Source: Congregibacter brevis (GTDB lineage: Bacteria > Pseudomonadota > Gammaproteobacteria > Pseudomonadales > Halieaceae). Taken from it: DNA of 64,000 bases. A program made the position numbers and the translations under genes. This document shows, piece by piece, positions 16,958-26,078 of this stretch (its first letter is position 1; every line of letters begins with the position of its first letter). The notes under the pieces were generated by a model that was given only the letters and a program-made list of their open reading frames with translations, did not search any database and was not told where the DNA came from. The DNA lies in contig NZ_CP136865.1 of NCBI RefSeq assembly GCF_045689245.1, forward strand, positions 2,852,001-2,916,000, given 5' to 3'.

Positions 16958-17668
16958 ATGTTACTTAGAAGCGTTACACAACACGTGAAGAATCAGAATT
17001 GGTTCGCAATTTGGATTGATCTGATTATCGTCATTGTGGGTGTATTCATCGGCATGGAGATCGCCAATTGGTATCAAGATCAATCTGATCGAGTCGGAGC
17101 CCAGAGACTTATTACAAGGCTTGAAGAGGACTTTGAGGACAGGAAGGCGGAACTAAATCGATTGTCAGAGATTCACTACGAAGCGACAGTCGCGGTTGAT
17201 TCGTTGCTGACGACCCTTGAAAGTGGCGACGCCTTATCCAAGGATGCAGCGCTGACCAAGCTGCAAAGCGGGTTATATATAGAGTCTCCGCCGTCTTTGC
17301 CCATCAGTTTCTTGGAAATGGTTTCATCTGGTCGCCTTGATCTGCTCGATGAAACACGACTGAGAGCCACATTGCGACGGGTACAAGCCCTCGTCACAGC
17401 GTACGAGAGCGTGCCATTCTCGGTTAATTTTACGGATATTCATACGGCGATACGGCCACACTACAGGCTCACCAGACAGCCCAGTCAACAACCATCTGCT
17501 GAGTCATTGGAGCAATTCGATGTCGAAGGCTTGTGGGCAGACAAGCAGGCCAAGAATGCTTTGTACGAACTTTACGATATGCAGCGTCTTGCGCAAATCT
17601 GGATTCAGGCCGATTTAAAGCTATCCCAACGAGTTCTTGAAGAAATCACAGTCTCAAGGTCCAAGTAG
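16958..17668 (+). CDS. DUF6090-like single-pass membrane protein
   Basis: 236 residues from ATG 16958 (ATG at 16928 adds ten). The N-terminus, LLRSVTQHVKNQNWFAIWID then LIIVIVGVFIGMEIANW, is the pattern I know from DUF6090 proteins of marine bacteria: a short amphipathic start, one transmembrane helix, then a soluble region. That region is rich in Glu, Leu and Arg (LITRLEEDFEDRKAELNRL), consistent with coiled coil. Function is unknown in the family. The gene stands alone, is more AT-rich than its neighbours and lacks a good ribosome binding site at either start, which hints at acquired or weakly expressed DNA. Confidence 0.72.
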   Translation: MLLRSVTQHVKNQNWFAIWIDLIIVIVGVFIGMEIANWYQDQSDRVGAQRLITRLEEDFEDRKAELNRLSEIHYEATVAVDSLLTTLESGDALSKDAALTKLQSGLYIESPPSLPISFLEMVSSGRLDLLDETRLRATLRRVQALVTAYESVPFSVNFTDIHTAIRPHYRLTRQPSQQPSAESLEQFDVEGLWADKQAKNALYELYDMQRLAQIWIQADLKLSQRVLEEITVSRSK

Positions 17669-17745
17669 CCTTACCCACAGATATCAAAGCAAAACGACTC
17701 CACACAATCCTTGCCACGGGAGGCAATACCTCGGGGGAAAACGAT

Positions 17746-18360
17746 ATGACTGACGTTGTGGGTCTGGTGCTCTGCGGCGGCGCGGGCCGGCGCATGGGTG
17801 GCGCCGATAAGGGCCTAATTCAAGTCGATGGTTTGAGTAATGCTGAGCGAGCGGTACGGCTGCTAAATCCTCTCTGCGGTCGCTGTTTCGTAAGCGCGAA
17901 CAGAAACCTCGAGTTTTATGCAAGTATCGAGGGCGTTGAGGTCATCTCTGACCTTCGTTCCGACTACCAGGGTCCCCTGGCTGGCTTAGAGGCTTTAGCA
18001 CCGATTTTGTTGGAGGTAAAAAGCGATGCACGACTAATCCTGCTTCCCTGTGACCTGCCAAAACTCTCTCACGAAGTACCGAAACGCCTTCTGGCGGAAC
18101 TCGGGCAGCGTGAGGACATGGACATCATCTACGCAAGCACCCCGCACGGCGGACACTACCTATGCGCCGCTCTACGGATTTCTGTCCTAGCAAAGGTGAG
18201 TCAGAGACTTGATGGTAGCGACTACTCCGTCCGCGGGTGGTATGCGAGCTGTAAAAGTGCGTCACTCAGCTTCGGCACCGAATTCTCGGAGGGGTTTCTC
18301 AATCTGAATAGAGTCGATGATCTAGACCGACAGGACCAAATCATCGGAAACAAAGTTTAA
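17746..18360 (+). CDS. mobA: Molybdenum cofactor guanylyltransferase
   Basis: 204 residues. The N-terminal nucleotidyltransferase motif is GLVLCGGAGRRMGGADKGL (residues 5-23), with LPCDLPKL as the metal-binding Asp block near residue 103. MobA attaches GMP to molybdopterin to form the bis-MGD cofactor of DMSO-reductase-type enzymes. It stands alone: no other moa/mob/moe gene is in the window. The start ATG follows GGGGGAAAACGAT, a usable ribosome binding site. Its end overlaps the convergent adk by 4 bases. Confidence 0.92.
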   Translation: MTDVVGLVLCGGAGRRMGGADKGLIQVDGLSNAERAVRLLNPLCGRCFVSANRNLEFYASIEGVEVISDLRSDYQGPLAGLEALAPILLEVKSDARLILLPCDLPKLSHEVPKRLLAELGQREDMDIIYASTPHGGHYLCAALRISVLAKVSQRLDGSDYSVRGWYASCKSASLSFGTEFSEGFLNLNRVDDLDRQDQIIGNKV

Positions 18361-19004
18361 GCATCCAGGGCAGTGACAACCTTCGCTCGAATTTCCTGCA
18401 CAGTGCCTACACCCGCAATAAAATGACAGGCGGGCGCATCGTCGCCACTCATGTTGCTATAGAAGTCCACCAGGGGCCTGGTTTGCTCCTGATACACCGC
18501 GAGACGCTTGCGCACGGTTGCCTCAAGATCATCATCGCGATGAACCAAAGGCTCGCCCGTTTCGTCGTCCACACCTTCGACCTTCGGCGGATTGTGCTCT
18601 ATGTGGTAAATCCGACCTGAGCCCGGATGTACCCGTCGCCCGCTCAAGCGCTTCACAATCTCATCGTCATCAACAGCAATCTCGATAACGTGGTCTATGC
18701 TTACGCCAGCGTCAACCATAGCCTGCGCCTGAGGAATCGTTCGCGGAAAACCGTCGAAGAGGCAGCCGCCCGCGCAGTCAGGCTCAGCAATACGCTCTTT
18801 CACCAGGCCGATGATGATGTCGTCTGATACCAGGCCGCCAGAATCCATAATTGCCTTGGCCTTCAAGCCTAACTCCGTACCAGCCTTCACAGCAGCTCTA
18901 AGCATATCGCCGGTAGATATCTGAGGAATGCCAAAGGCTTCGGTAATGTACTGAGCCTGGGTACCTTTACCGGCACCGGGAGCTCCCAGCAGTATCAATC
19001 GCAT
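18357..19004 (-). CDS. adk: Adenylate kinase
   Basis: 215 residues, the usual bacterial length. The P-loop GAPGAGKGTQAQYI is at residues 7-20, the NMP-binding site includes STGDMLRAAV, then GFPRTIPQAQAM, and the long-type LID starts at GRRVHPGSGRIYH. It interconverts ATP+AMP and 2 ADP. The start at 19004 was chosen because GAGGA lies upstream and MRLILLGAPGAGKG is the family start; the frame is open to 19052. The LID lacks the four Cys of zinc-binding forms. Confidence 0.97.
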   Translation of the reverse strand: MRLILLGAPGAGKGTQAQYITEAFGIPQISTGDMLRAAVKAGTELGLKAKAIMDSGGLVSDDIIIGLVKERIAEPDCAGGCLFDGFPRTIPQAQAMVDAGVSIDHVIEIAVDDDEIVKRLSGRRVHPGSGRIYHIEHNPPKVEGVDDETGEPLVHRDDDLEATVRKRLAVYQEQTRPLVDFYSNMSGDDAPACHFIAGVGTVQEIRAKVVTALDA

Positions 19005-19125
19005 GGACGTCCTCATTTTTAAGAAAATAATCCGATCAGCCTGTAGGCACACCCTACAGCCGAGCCGGACACCATACCGGCAGCATCGAGGGGAAACAAG
19101 CAGGCTTTAGTCGAAGGTTTGTACG

Positions 19126-19983
19126 TTATTCCGCCGCCTTTACGTCACTCCAGAGCAGCTCCATGGCAGCGCTGTCGAGCACTTCAAGCGCCTGCCCCTG
19201 AACTGCGCATTGCGCTTCCATAGCCCGAAAGCGGCGCTCGAACTTGCTACTGGCACGGCGCAGCGCGGTCTCAGCATCAATCCTCAAGTGGCGAGAGAGA
19301 TTCACTACAGTGAAAAGTAGATCCCCCAACTCATCTTCCATGTCTTCATCGTTTTTTCGCGCGACGGCCTCTCTAAGCTCGCCAAGCTCCTCGTCGAGCT
19401 TACTCCAAACGGGCTCAGCGCTCTTCCAGTCAAAACCGACGCGAGACGCGCGTTTCTGTAACTTCTGTGCGCGGGGTAGTGCCGGCAACGCCACAGGAAC
19501 ATCATCCAGCGCGCCAAGCTGTGAGCGCCCTGCTCGCTCTTTCGCTTTTATAGCCTCCCACTGCTCTTTTACTGCCGCGGTGCTGCCGACGTTGCCCTCA
19601 GTGGAAGTCCCAAGCTGGACACCCGCTTGCGCAACCGTCTTGTCTACGACGCCTTCAATTTCGCCGTCAGCGAATACATGGGGATGCCGCCGGAGTAGCT
19701 TGTCTGAAAGCCCATGTACCACCGATTCAAAACTGAACAGTTTTTGCTCTTGCCCTAGCTGCGCGTAGAAAACCACCTGAAAAAGCACATCACCCAGCTC
19801 GTCCGCTAGATGAGGATAATCGCCAGCTTCTATGGCAGCAGCTAGCTCGTAGCACTCTTCCAAGGTCGACGGAACGATACTCTGGAAATCCTGCTGTAAA
19901 TCCCAGGGACATCCGTCCTCGGGATCTCTCAGCCGCTCCATAATCCGCAATAGGTCAGCGAGCGTGTAACCTGCGTTATCCAA
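19126..19983 (-). CDS. mazG: Nucleoside triphosphate pyrophosphohydrolase MazG
   Basis: 285 residues with two MazG domains. The first has EECYELAAAI and LADELGDVLFQVVF; the second has LDEELGELREAV and DELGDLLFTVVNLSRHL. The ExxE and ExxD pairs bind Mg2+. The enzyme hydrolyses NTPs to NMP and pyrophosphate and can lower ppGpp signalling. The start is TTG at 19983 with GGAG about eight bases upstream, giving MDNAGYTLADLLRIMERLRD. It lies 40 bases downstream of relA, as in many gammaproteobacteria. Confidence 0.95.
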   Translation of the reverse strand: MDNAGYTLADLLRIMERLRDPEDGCPWDLQQDFQSIVPSTLEECYELAAAIEAGDYPHLADELGDVLFQVVFYAQLGQEQKLFSFESVVHGLSDKLLRRHPHVFADGEIEGVVDKTVAQAGVQLGTSTEGNVGSTAAVKEQWEAIKAKERAGRSQLGALDDVPVALPALPRAQKLQKRASRVGFDWKSAEPVWSKLDEELGELREAVARKNDEDMEDELGDLLFTVVNLSRHLRIDAETALRRASSKFERRFRAMEAQCAVQGQALEVLDSAAMELLWSDVKAAE

Positions 19984-20023
19984 AGGGTTTACTCCGATTT
20001 CTCCGCCTTAACTAACATCGAAC

Positions 20024-22258
20024 TCAGGTACTCAGCCTACGGGCAGATATTACATTCTTAAGTCGATTGAGACGCTCAAGAAGCTTTGCCAAGGATCCCA
20101 AGTCCCCCACTTCCACCGTCAGGCGCATCGCAGCTGCGTGTGCCTTGCGGTTGGTCTGGGTTTGAATCGAGAGCACGTTGATTCTCGCGTTCGCAAACAT
20201 CGAGGTAACGTCCCTCAAGAGCCCTTGGCGATCATAAGCCTCGATCGCGATATCCACCTCAAAACGCTCATCTGGGGTGCCCCCCCATTCCACGTCAATA
20301 ACCCGCTCAGGATGCTGCTCCGAGATCTTCAACACCCGAGCACAATCTTCTCTGTGAATACTCACACCGCGACCCTGAGTAATAAAGCCCGTTATCGCAT
20401 CACCCGGTACGGGCTTACAGCATCCCGCAATGTTCGTTAAAAGATTTCCGACGCCCTGTACCTGAACGGCGTTGCGTTTCCGACCGCTACTCGGCCTACT
20501 TACCCGCAATTCAGGCTGCGGCTTACTACCGATAAGCGTTTCCGCGGCGTTTACAACCTGTGAAGCGGTCAGATCACCCGACCCCACCGCTGCATACATG
20601 TCGTCAACGGTAGCAACACTAAGTCGCACGGCTATACGCTTGTAATCGACGCTGGTGAGCGCTAAGCGGCGAAATTCTCGCTCGAGCAATTGTCTGCCCG
20701 CATCAACATTTTCTTCGCGTGCCTGGCTTTTAAACCAAGCCTGCACTTTAGCGCGAGCGCGAGGAGTTTGCAGATACCCCAAGCCTGACTGCAACCAGTC
20801 CCGTCGTGGACGATTCTCCCGGCCGGTAAGAATTTCTACACGGTCCCCGGTCTGCAGACTATGCGTCAACGGAACGATTCGTCCGTTTACCTTCGCTCCA
20901 CGACAACGATGGCCAACCTCTGTGTGCACGTGATAAGCAAAATCGAGAGGCGTCCCGCCGCTAGCGAGGTTTACTACGTCCCCGCGTGGGGTGAATACAT
21001 ACACGCGGTCCTGAGCCACATCAAACTGCAATTGCTCTTCGACGCTGACCGCGTCGCCGCTTTCCTCATGCCAATCCAGTACCTGGCGCAGCCAATTAAT
21101 CTTCTCGTCGTAGCTGGAACCCGTGCCTTGCCGGGTATCAGTACCTTTGTATCGCCAATGCGCACAAACGCCGAGCTCGGCCTCCTCGTGCATTTCATGG
21201 GTGCGAATCTGGACTTCGAGTATCTTGCCTTCAGGGCCAATCACCGCCGTGTGGAGCGAGCGGTACCCGTTCTCTTTGGGACTGGCGATGTAGTCGTCAA
21301 ACTCGTTAGGGATGTTGCGCCAAAGGCCATGCACTAAACCCAAAGTCGCATAGCAGTCTTTAAGCTCGGGCACGAGGATACGCAGAGCACGGATGTCATA
21401 CACCTGAGAGAACCCGATGCCCTTGCGCTGCATTTTTCGCCAGATGCTGTAAATGTGCTTGGATCGACCGCTTATTTCAAATTCGATACCGGCCCCGCCA
21501 AGTACCGAACGTAACTGATCTGTCACCCGCGTAATAAACCGATCACGCTCGAGCCGCTTGCCATCCAGCAAGCGCGCGATGCGTTTATAGGAATCGTTGT
21601 ACAGATAGCGAAAGGACAGATCCTCAAGCTCCCATTTCAGGTGACCAATACCCAGACGATGAGCCAGCGGGGCGTAAACATCGAACACATCCCGCGCGAC
21701 CAGCTCCTGACGCGTTTTATCGCTCTTTACTGCTCTGATCGCGCAGGTTCTTTCTGCAAGCTTTATAAGGGCTACCTGCACATCGTCGACAATAGCGACA
21801 AGCATCTGGCGGATGTTGTCTCGTTGCCTCTCTGCCTCACCGAGAACTGCTGTATCGCTGGGGTTGCGAAGGTCTGCGATGGCAGCCATGCGCAGGACGC
21901 CGCGAAGCAAATTGGTAACGCCTTTGCCAAAGCGGGCTTCTACTTCGTCCAAACTCAGACGCTGTTCTCTTACAGCGCGATAGAGCAAACCGGCGACAAG
22001 ACAATCCACGCCGACACGAAGCTCAGCCAGAATCTGCGCCGATTCTATGCCCGCCCATTCGCAATTTGGCTCCCGAGCCCAATCCCGAGGGTCGATGGCG
22101 GGAATCTTGGTTGCGCCATGGAGAACATCAAGGGCATCTCTTAGTCTGTCTCTGCTCGCATCAGACAGGGCCAGACCCGCCGGAAGCTGCGCCAGCCAGG
22201 CCTCTCCGTCTGCTACTCCATCACTGGAAAAGTAGCTCTGTTCGCGAATGCGGACCAT
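20024..22258 (-). CDS. relA: GTP pyrophosphokinase (ppGpp synthetase I)
   Basis: 744 residues. Domain order: an HD-like region that has lost the His-Asp pair, a synthetase domain with EFDDYIASPKENGYRS and LGVCAHWRYKG, a TGS domain (VYVFTPRGDVVNLASG), then a zinc-finger region and a C-terminal ACT domain. The EFDD (ExDD) signature and missing HD residues mark it as a synthetase-only RelA rather than a bifunctional SpoT. It makes (p)ppGpp on stalled ribosomes. I chose ATG 22258 (MVRIREQSYF) because AAGGA precedes it; 22312 would overlap cysM. It starts 4 bases after cysM. Confidence 0.96.
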   Translation of the reverse strand: MVRIREQSYFSSDGVADGEAWLAQLPAGLALSDASRDRLRDALDVLHGATKIPAIDPRDWAREPNCEWAGIESAQILAELRVGVDCLVAGLLYRAVREQRLSLDEVEARFGKGVTNLLRGVLRMAAIADLRNPSDTAVLGEAERQRDNIRQMLVAIVDDVQVALIKLAERTCAIRAVKSDKTRQELVARDVFDVYAPLAHRLGIGHLKWELEDLSFRYLYNDSYKRIARLLDGKRLERDRFITRVTDQLRSVLGGAGIEFEISGRSKHIYSIWRKMQRKGIGFSQVYDIRALRILVPELKDCYATLGLVHGLWRNIPNEFDDYIASPKENGYRSLHTAVIGPEGKILEVQIRTHEMHEEAELGVCAHWRYKGTDTRQGTGSSYDEKINWLRQVLDWHEESGDAVSVEEQLQFDVAQDRVYVFTPRGDVVNLASGGTPLDFAYHVHTEVGHRCRGAKVNGRIVPLTHSLQTGDRVEILTGRENRPRRDWLQSGLGYLQTPRARAKVQAWFKSQAREENVDAGRQLLEREFRRLALTSVDYKRIAVRLSVATVDDMYAAVGSGDLTASQVVNAAETLIGSKPQPELRVSRPSSGRKRNAVQVQGVGNLLTNIAGCCKPVPGDAITGFITQGRGVSIHREDCARVLKISEQHPERVIDVEWGGTPDERFEVDIAIEAYDRQGLLRDVTSMFANARINVLSIQTQTNRKAHAAAMRLTVEVGDLGSLAKLLERLNRLKNVISARRLST

Positions 22259-22262
22259 GAGT

Positions 22263-23159
22263 TCAGTCCTTGTCGAAGACGCCGGTCGAGAGGTAGCGAT
22301 CGCCCCGGTCACAGATGATCATCACAATGGTGGCGTTTTCGAGTTCTGCAGAGATACGCAGAGCCCCGGCGACAGCGCCGCCCGCAGACACACCGCAGAA
22401 GATGCCCTCTTCTCGCGCCAACGCACGCATAGCATCCTCTGCTTCGTTTTGGCTAATGTCCAAGACACGATCGACCTTAGCGGGTTCAAAAATACTCGGT
22501 AGATAAGCTTGAGGCCAGCGACGAATACCTGGAATACTCGCGCCCTCTGTCGGCTGGAGTCCGACAATCTCAATCTCAGGGTTTTGGGTCTTGAGGTAGG
22601 CAGAGCAACCCATAATCGTACCCGTGGTTCCCATAGAGCTGACGAAGTGGCTTATTTCGCCACCCGTCTGACGCCATATCTCAGGGCCTGTTCCACGGTA
22701 GTGGGCCAAAGGATTATCCGGGTTCGCAAACTGGTCCAACACGATACCCTCGCCCGCATCACGCATAGCGTGGGCAAGGTCCCGCGCGCCCTCCATACCT
22801 TGTTCGGCCGTCACCTCTATCAGTTCGGCACCATAGGCCTTCATTGCCTGCTTACGCTCGCTGCTAGCCGTTGCCGGCATGATCAAACGCATCCGATAGC
22901 CACGAATTGCCGCTGCCATAGCCAATGCAATACCGGTGTTTCCGCTAGTCGCTTCAATAATCGTGTCGCCGGGTGCGATATCGCCGCGGGCCTCGGCCTC
23001 GGCAATCATACTCATGGCGGGTCTATCCTTGACTGAACCAGCGGGGTTGTCACCCTCCAGCTTCGCGAGCAACACGTTGCTTGTATTCCCGGGAAGACGC
23101 TGAAGACGCACAAGCGGCGTATTACCGATACAAGCCTCAATAGTTGGATAGTCAGGCAT
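22263..23159 (-). CDS. cysM: Cysteine synthase B, PLP-dependent
   Basis: 298 residues of the fold-type II PLP family. The lysine that holds PLP is in GSVKDRPAMSMI, the phosphate-binding and substrate loops are EATSGNTGIALAMAA and SMGTTGTIMG, and CGVSAGGAVAGAL lies near the C-terminus. It makes cysteine from O-acetylserine and sulfide or thiosulfate. Its position directly upstream of relA matches CysM rather than CysK in related genomes. Confidence 0.93.
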   Translation of the reverse strand: MPDYPTIEACIGNTPLVRLQRLPGNTSNVLLAKLEGDNPAGSVKDRPAMSMIAEAEARGDIAPGDTIIEATSGNTGIALAMAAAIRGYRMRLIMPATASSERKQAMKAYGAELIEVTAEQGMEGARDLAHAMRDAGEGIVLDQFANPDNPLAHYRGTGPEIWRQTGGEISHFVSSMGTTGTIMGCSAYLKTQNPEIEIVGLQPTEGASIPGIRRWPQAYLPSIFEPAKVDRVLDISQNEAEDAMRALAREEGIFCGVSAGGAVAGALRISAELENATIVMIICDRGDRYLSTGVFDKD

Positions 23160-23304
23160 AGATGTTCCTAAAGCTCGTGCTCAAATCAAGATGTTTGGTA
23201 CTCAAAACGGCCACCACCTTATGCCAGCAATACGGCGAATACCACCGCATTTCCGCACTCTATTGCACTGCCACTGATCAAAGCTAACAAGCGCTGTCTG
23301 CCAC

Positions 23305-24060
23305 TTATTGCTCTAACTTAGTCGGCGCAGCTTTAACGGTCTCAAACATGCTGCGCGAGCGTAGAGGGATGCTACCCAAATGCGGGTGAAGTAAGGCTCT
23401 TACCATCCGCTTTGCAGCAGCGCCGTTCTCACCATCAAAGCGGCCTTGCGCGATAGCTGAAATTTGAGCGCCTGTGAAACTCGCATCGCCGGCGCTGGCT
23501 TTAACTCCAACTTCCCGGAAGCCAAAGTCAGGCACCAATGCGTAATGCCTGTCGTCGCAAATAGGCATACCCCGGGACGCATCACAGGATAGATCAACCG
23601 CGTAGCCCAGCTCCTCCAGCAAACTGAATTCAAAACGCCTGAGTGCCGACTCTAGCGCACCACGTGGGCTCTCGGCACGCACCGCGTCTGACAAATCTGC
23701 GATCGCTGCGCCATAAGCCGTAAACACTGCGGGCTGCTCTTCAAAACGTTGTAGCAGCCGCAGGAGTAGCTCATTGAGATAGAAAGCGCTTAACAAGGCA
23801 TCCCCCGTCAATGGAGGTAGCTCTCCCCCGGACTCAGCACCGGTGAGTGTTAACAACTCGCCTTTTCCCGAAAAACTCAGCAGTAACGGCCTGAAAGGTT
23901 GTAGCACGGCACCTAGAGGTCCGCCGCGACGTCGACGGCTCAAACCGCGCGCGACCAGCCCTAGACGCCCATGCTCGACGCTAAACACATCGAGCAATTC
24001 ACTATTATCACGAAAGGGTCTGCGGTGCAGAAGATACGCGGGCTGGAGCTGGACTCGCAT
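23305..24060 (-). CDS. recO: DNA repair protein RecO
   Basis: 251 residues. The N-terminal OB-fold segment is QPAYLLHRRPFRDNSELLD then GRLGLVARGLSRRR, followed by a helical domain (YLNELLLRLLQRFE). RecO loads RecA onto SSB-coated DNA together with RecR. Several of the zinc Cys found in other RecO proteins are not obvious. It is the last gene of the rnc-era-recO block, 21 bases after era. The following 145 bases hold no gene. Confidence 0.93.
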   Translation of the reverse strand: MRVQLQPAYLLHRRPFRDNSELLDVFSVEHGRLGLVARGLSRRRRGGPLGAVLQPFRPLLLSFSGKGELLTLTGAESGGELPPLTGDALLSAFYLNELLLRLLQRFEEQPAVFTAYGAAIADLSDAVRAESPRGALESALRRFEFSLLEELGYAVDLSCDASRGMPICDDRHYALVPDFGFREVGVKASAGDASFTGAQISAIAQGRFDGENGAAAKRMVRALLHPHLGSIPLRSRSMFETVKAAPTKLEQ

Positions 24061-24081
24061 CAGGAAAGTCAGCGCTAGGAC

Positions 24082-24981
24082 TCAACGCCCATCGTCATAT
24101 CCAAGACTGCGCAGGGCCCGCTCATCATCAGCCCAGCCTGATCGAACTTTCACCCAAAGATTGAGCATGACCTTGTTGTCGATCAGCCTTTCAATATCCT
24201 GACGAGCTTCGGTGCCTATTTGACGTAGCCGACTGCCCTTCTGGCCAATCAATATAGCTTTCTGGCCTTTACGCTCCACAAGAATAACGGCTGAGATATG
24301 TACTATCCCCGCCTCCTCGCCATATTCTTCGATTTCTACGGTCGTTGAATAGGGAAGCTCGTCACCCAGCTGCCGCGTGATCTTCTCTCGCACGATCTCT
24401 GCCACCAAAAAGCGCGTGCTCCGATCCGTCACCTCATCTTCTTCAAACAGGAAGGGGCCTTTGGGAAGACGCTGCACAATTTCCGTTTCGAGAACATCGA
24501 GATTTTTAGCTCGCAGTGCCGACAGGGGAATCAACGCGGCAAAATCAGCCCGTTCAGAGAGTGACTCTAAACTGGGTAAAATAGCGTTGGGATTGTCCTC
24601 AAGGTCTACCTTGTTGACCACCAGCAAAACCGGGGCATCCGCAGCGAGGCAGCTCCGCAAAACGCGATCGTCATCATCTCGCCATTCCCCTCGGTCAACC
24701 ACCATGACCACGATGTCCACGGCGGCCACTGCGGCGCCGGCGGTGCGGTTCATAAAGCGATTCAACGCTCGATCTTCGCCGCCATGAATACCGGGCGTAT
24801 CAACAAACAACATCTGTGCAGTATCGGTAGTCTTGATACCCAACACCTGATGCCGCGTTGTTTGAGGCTTACGCGAGGTAATCGACAGCTTTTGCCCCAG
24901 CAGGTGATTTAGGAGCGTTGATTTACCAACGTTGGGTCGTCCTACGATGGCCACGTAACCGCAGCGTGTGTCTTCGCTCAT
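24082..24981 (-). CDS. era: GTPase Era
   Basis: 299 residues. GTPase motifs: GRPNVGKSTLLN (G1), DTPGIH (G3) and NKVDLE (G4). The C-terminal KH domain contains ILIGQKGSRLRQIGTEARQD, the GxxG-bearing RNA-binding loop. Era assists 16S rRNA maturation and 30S assembly at the membrane. It overlaps the rnc stop codon by four bases (ATGA). Confidence 0.97.
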   Translation of the reverse strand: MSEDTRCGYVAIVGRPNVGKSTLLNHLLGQKLSITSRKPQTTRHQVLGIKTTDTAQMLFVDTPGIHGGEDRALNRFMNRTAGAAVAAVDIVVMVVDRGEWRDDDDRVLRSCLAADAPVLLVVNKVDLEDNPNAILPSLESLSERADFAALIPLSALRAKNLDVLETEIVQRLPKGPFLFEEDEVTDRSTRFLVAEIVREKITRQLGDELPYSTTVEIEEYGEEAGIVHISAVILVERKGQKAILIGQKGSRLRQIGTEARQDIERLIDNKVMLNLWVKVRSGWADDERALRSLGYDDGR

Positions 24982-25652
24982 GATTCCCCCAGTTGATCGA
25001 GCACCGCCGCCGCGGCGGCCTGCTCGGCGGCCCGACGACTATCGCCAACCCCTTCAGCAATGACTTTGCCATCAGCGAGCTCGCAGGCAACAGTAAATAT
25101 GCGGGCATGATCCTCTCCCGCCGCGTTACGCAGTACGTAATCCGGCAGGGGACGCCCACTCCCCTGCAGTAACTCCTGCAAACGGGTTTTCGGATCTTTC
25201 CGAGCCTGCTCCAGCCTCAGGCCGTCTAAACGGCTCCGAAACACTTTGAATATTGCCTGTCGGCAGGCCTCTATGCCTGAATCCAGAGTGATGGCCCCAA
25301 GCACGGCCTCAAAAGAATCGGCCAGTATTGAATCGCGGCGGCGACCGCCACCATGGCGTTCACCGGAGCCTAAGCGCAGCTGCTCCCCTAGGGACAGCTC
25401 CCTTGCTACTTCTGCTAGAGCGCTACCCTTCACTAGAGACACACGAAGACGACTCAACTGCCCTTCGTCAGCATCTGGAAATCTTCGATAAAGTTCTTCA
25501 CTGACGATATAGCCCAGAACTGAGTCGCCGAGAAACTCGAGACGCTCGTTGTTCCTGCTACCGACGCTACGATGAGACAGCGCTTGTGCGAGTAAGGACT
25601 CTTGATGCAGCCGACAGCCGAATTGCCGCTCAAGCCACTGCTGATCATCCAT
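24978..25652 (-). CDS. rnc: Ribonuclease III
   Basis: 224 residues. The RNase III signature NERLEFLGDSVLGYIVSE is near residue 37, with ADSFEAVLGAI completing the catalytic acidic site; the C-terminal double-stranded RNA-binding domain ends with RRAAEQAAAAAVLDQL. It processes rRNA and some mRNAs. The start is ATG at 25652, overlapping the upstream TGA (TGATG); an in-frame GTG one codon earlier is possible. Confidence 0.97.
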   Translation of the reverse strand: MDDQQWLERQFGCRLHQESLLAQALSHRSVGSRNNERLEFLGDSVLGYIVSEELYRRFPDADEGQLSRLRVSLVKGSALAEVARELSLGEQLRLGSGERHGGGRRRDSILADSFEAVLGAITLDSGIEACRQAIFKVFRSRLDGLRLEQARKDPKTRLQELLQGSGRPLPDYVLRNAAGEDHARIFTVACELADGKVIAEGVGDSRRAAEQAAAAAVLDQLGES

Positions 25653-26041
25653 CACTCGTCGCTGTAGCGCTCGCCACCAATGAACACCAGGTCGTCGTAT
25701 TTCACCACGGCATCGATACGCCAGAACAACGGGATACGGTCTTCGTAGTTGGCGTTGAGTACGACCTTGCCATCTTCGCGCGTTATTTCCACATCGCGAG
25801 GCCCAATGGTTTTGATCTGATTCATATTGAAACTACCGGACAGCGTTCGACGTATGTCGGCAATCGTGTCCTCATCGTCGTCATACTCTTCTGCCGCTTC
25901 GATCACCAACTCCCGGACCGTTTGATACTCAATCAAACCCGGCGCGATTCGAATACCGGACATGACAAAGAAACCCACCATCACGGCAATAATGAGCATA
26001 CCCAACATGCCCATGCCTTGCTGTCTGTTACGTGTTTTCAT
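25652..26041 (-). CDS. DUF4845 family small membrane protein
   Basis: 129 residues. After a basic start (MKTRNRQQGMGMLGML) there is one transmembrane helix, then a periplasmic-type domain with YQTVRELVIEAAEEYD. The sequence resembles pseudopilin-like DUF4845 proteins that sit between lepB and rnc in many gammaproteobacteria; function is unknown. The start was set at ATG 26041 because a purine-rich GAGGGAAGGG lies upstream; the frame is open to 26149 but that would run into lepB. Its stop overlaps the rnc start. Confidence 0.88.
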   Translation of the reverse strand: MKTRNRQQGMGMLGMLIIAVMVGFFVMSGIRIAPGLIEYQTVRELVIEAAEEYDDDEDTIADIRRTLSGSFNMNQIKTIGPRDVEITREDGKVVLNANYEDRIPLFWRIDAVVKYDDLVFIGGERYSDE

Positions 26042-26078
26042 AGCCCTTCCCTCGATAACCGTCGGCGTTGAACGGGAT

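Noticed and set aside
17669..17745. Molybdenum-cofactor riboswitch before mobA
   Set aside because: The gap is only 77 bases and shows no stem arrangement like that RNA.
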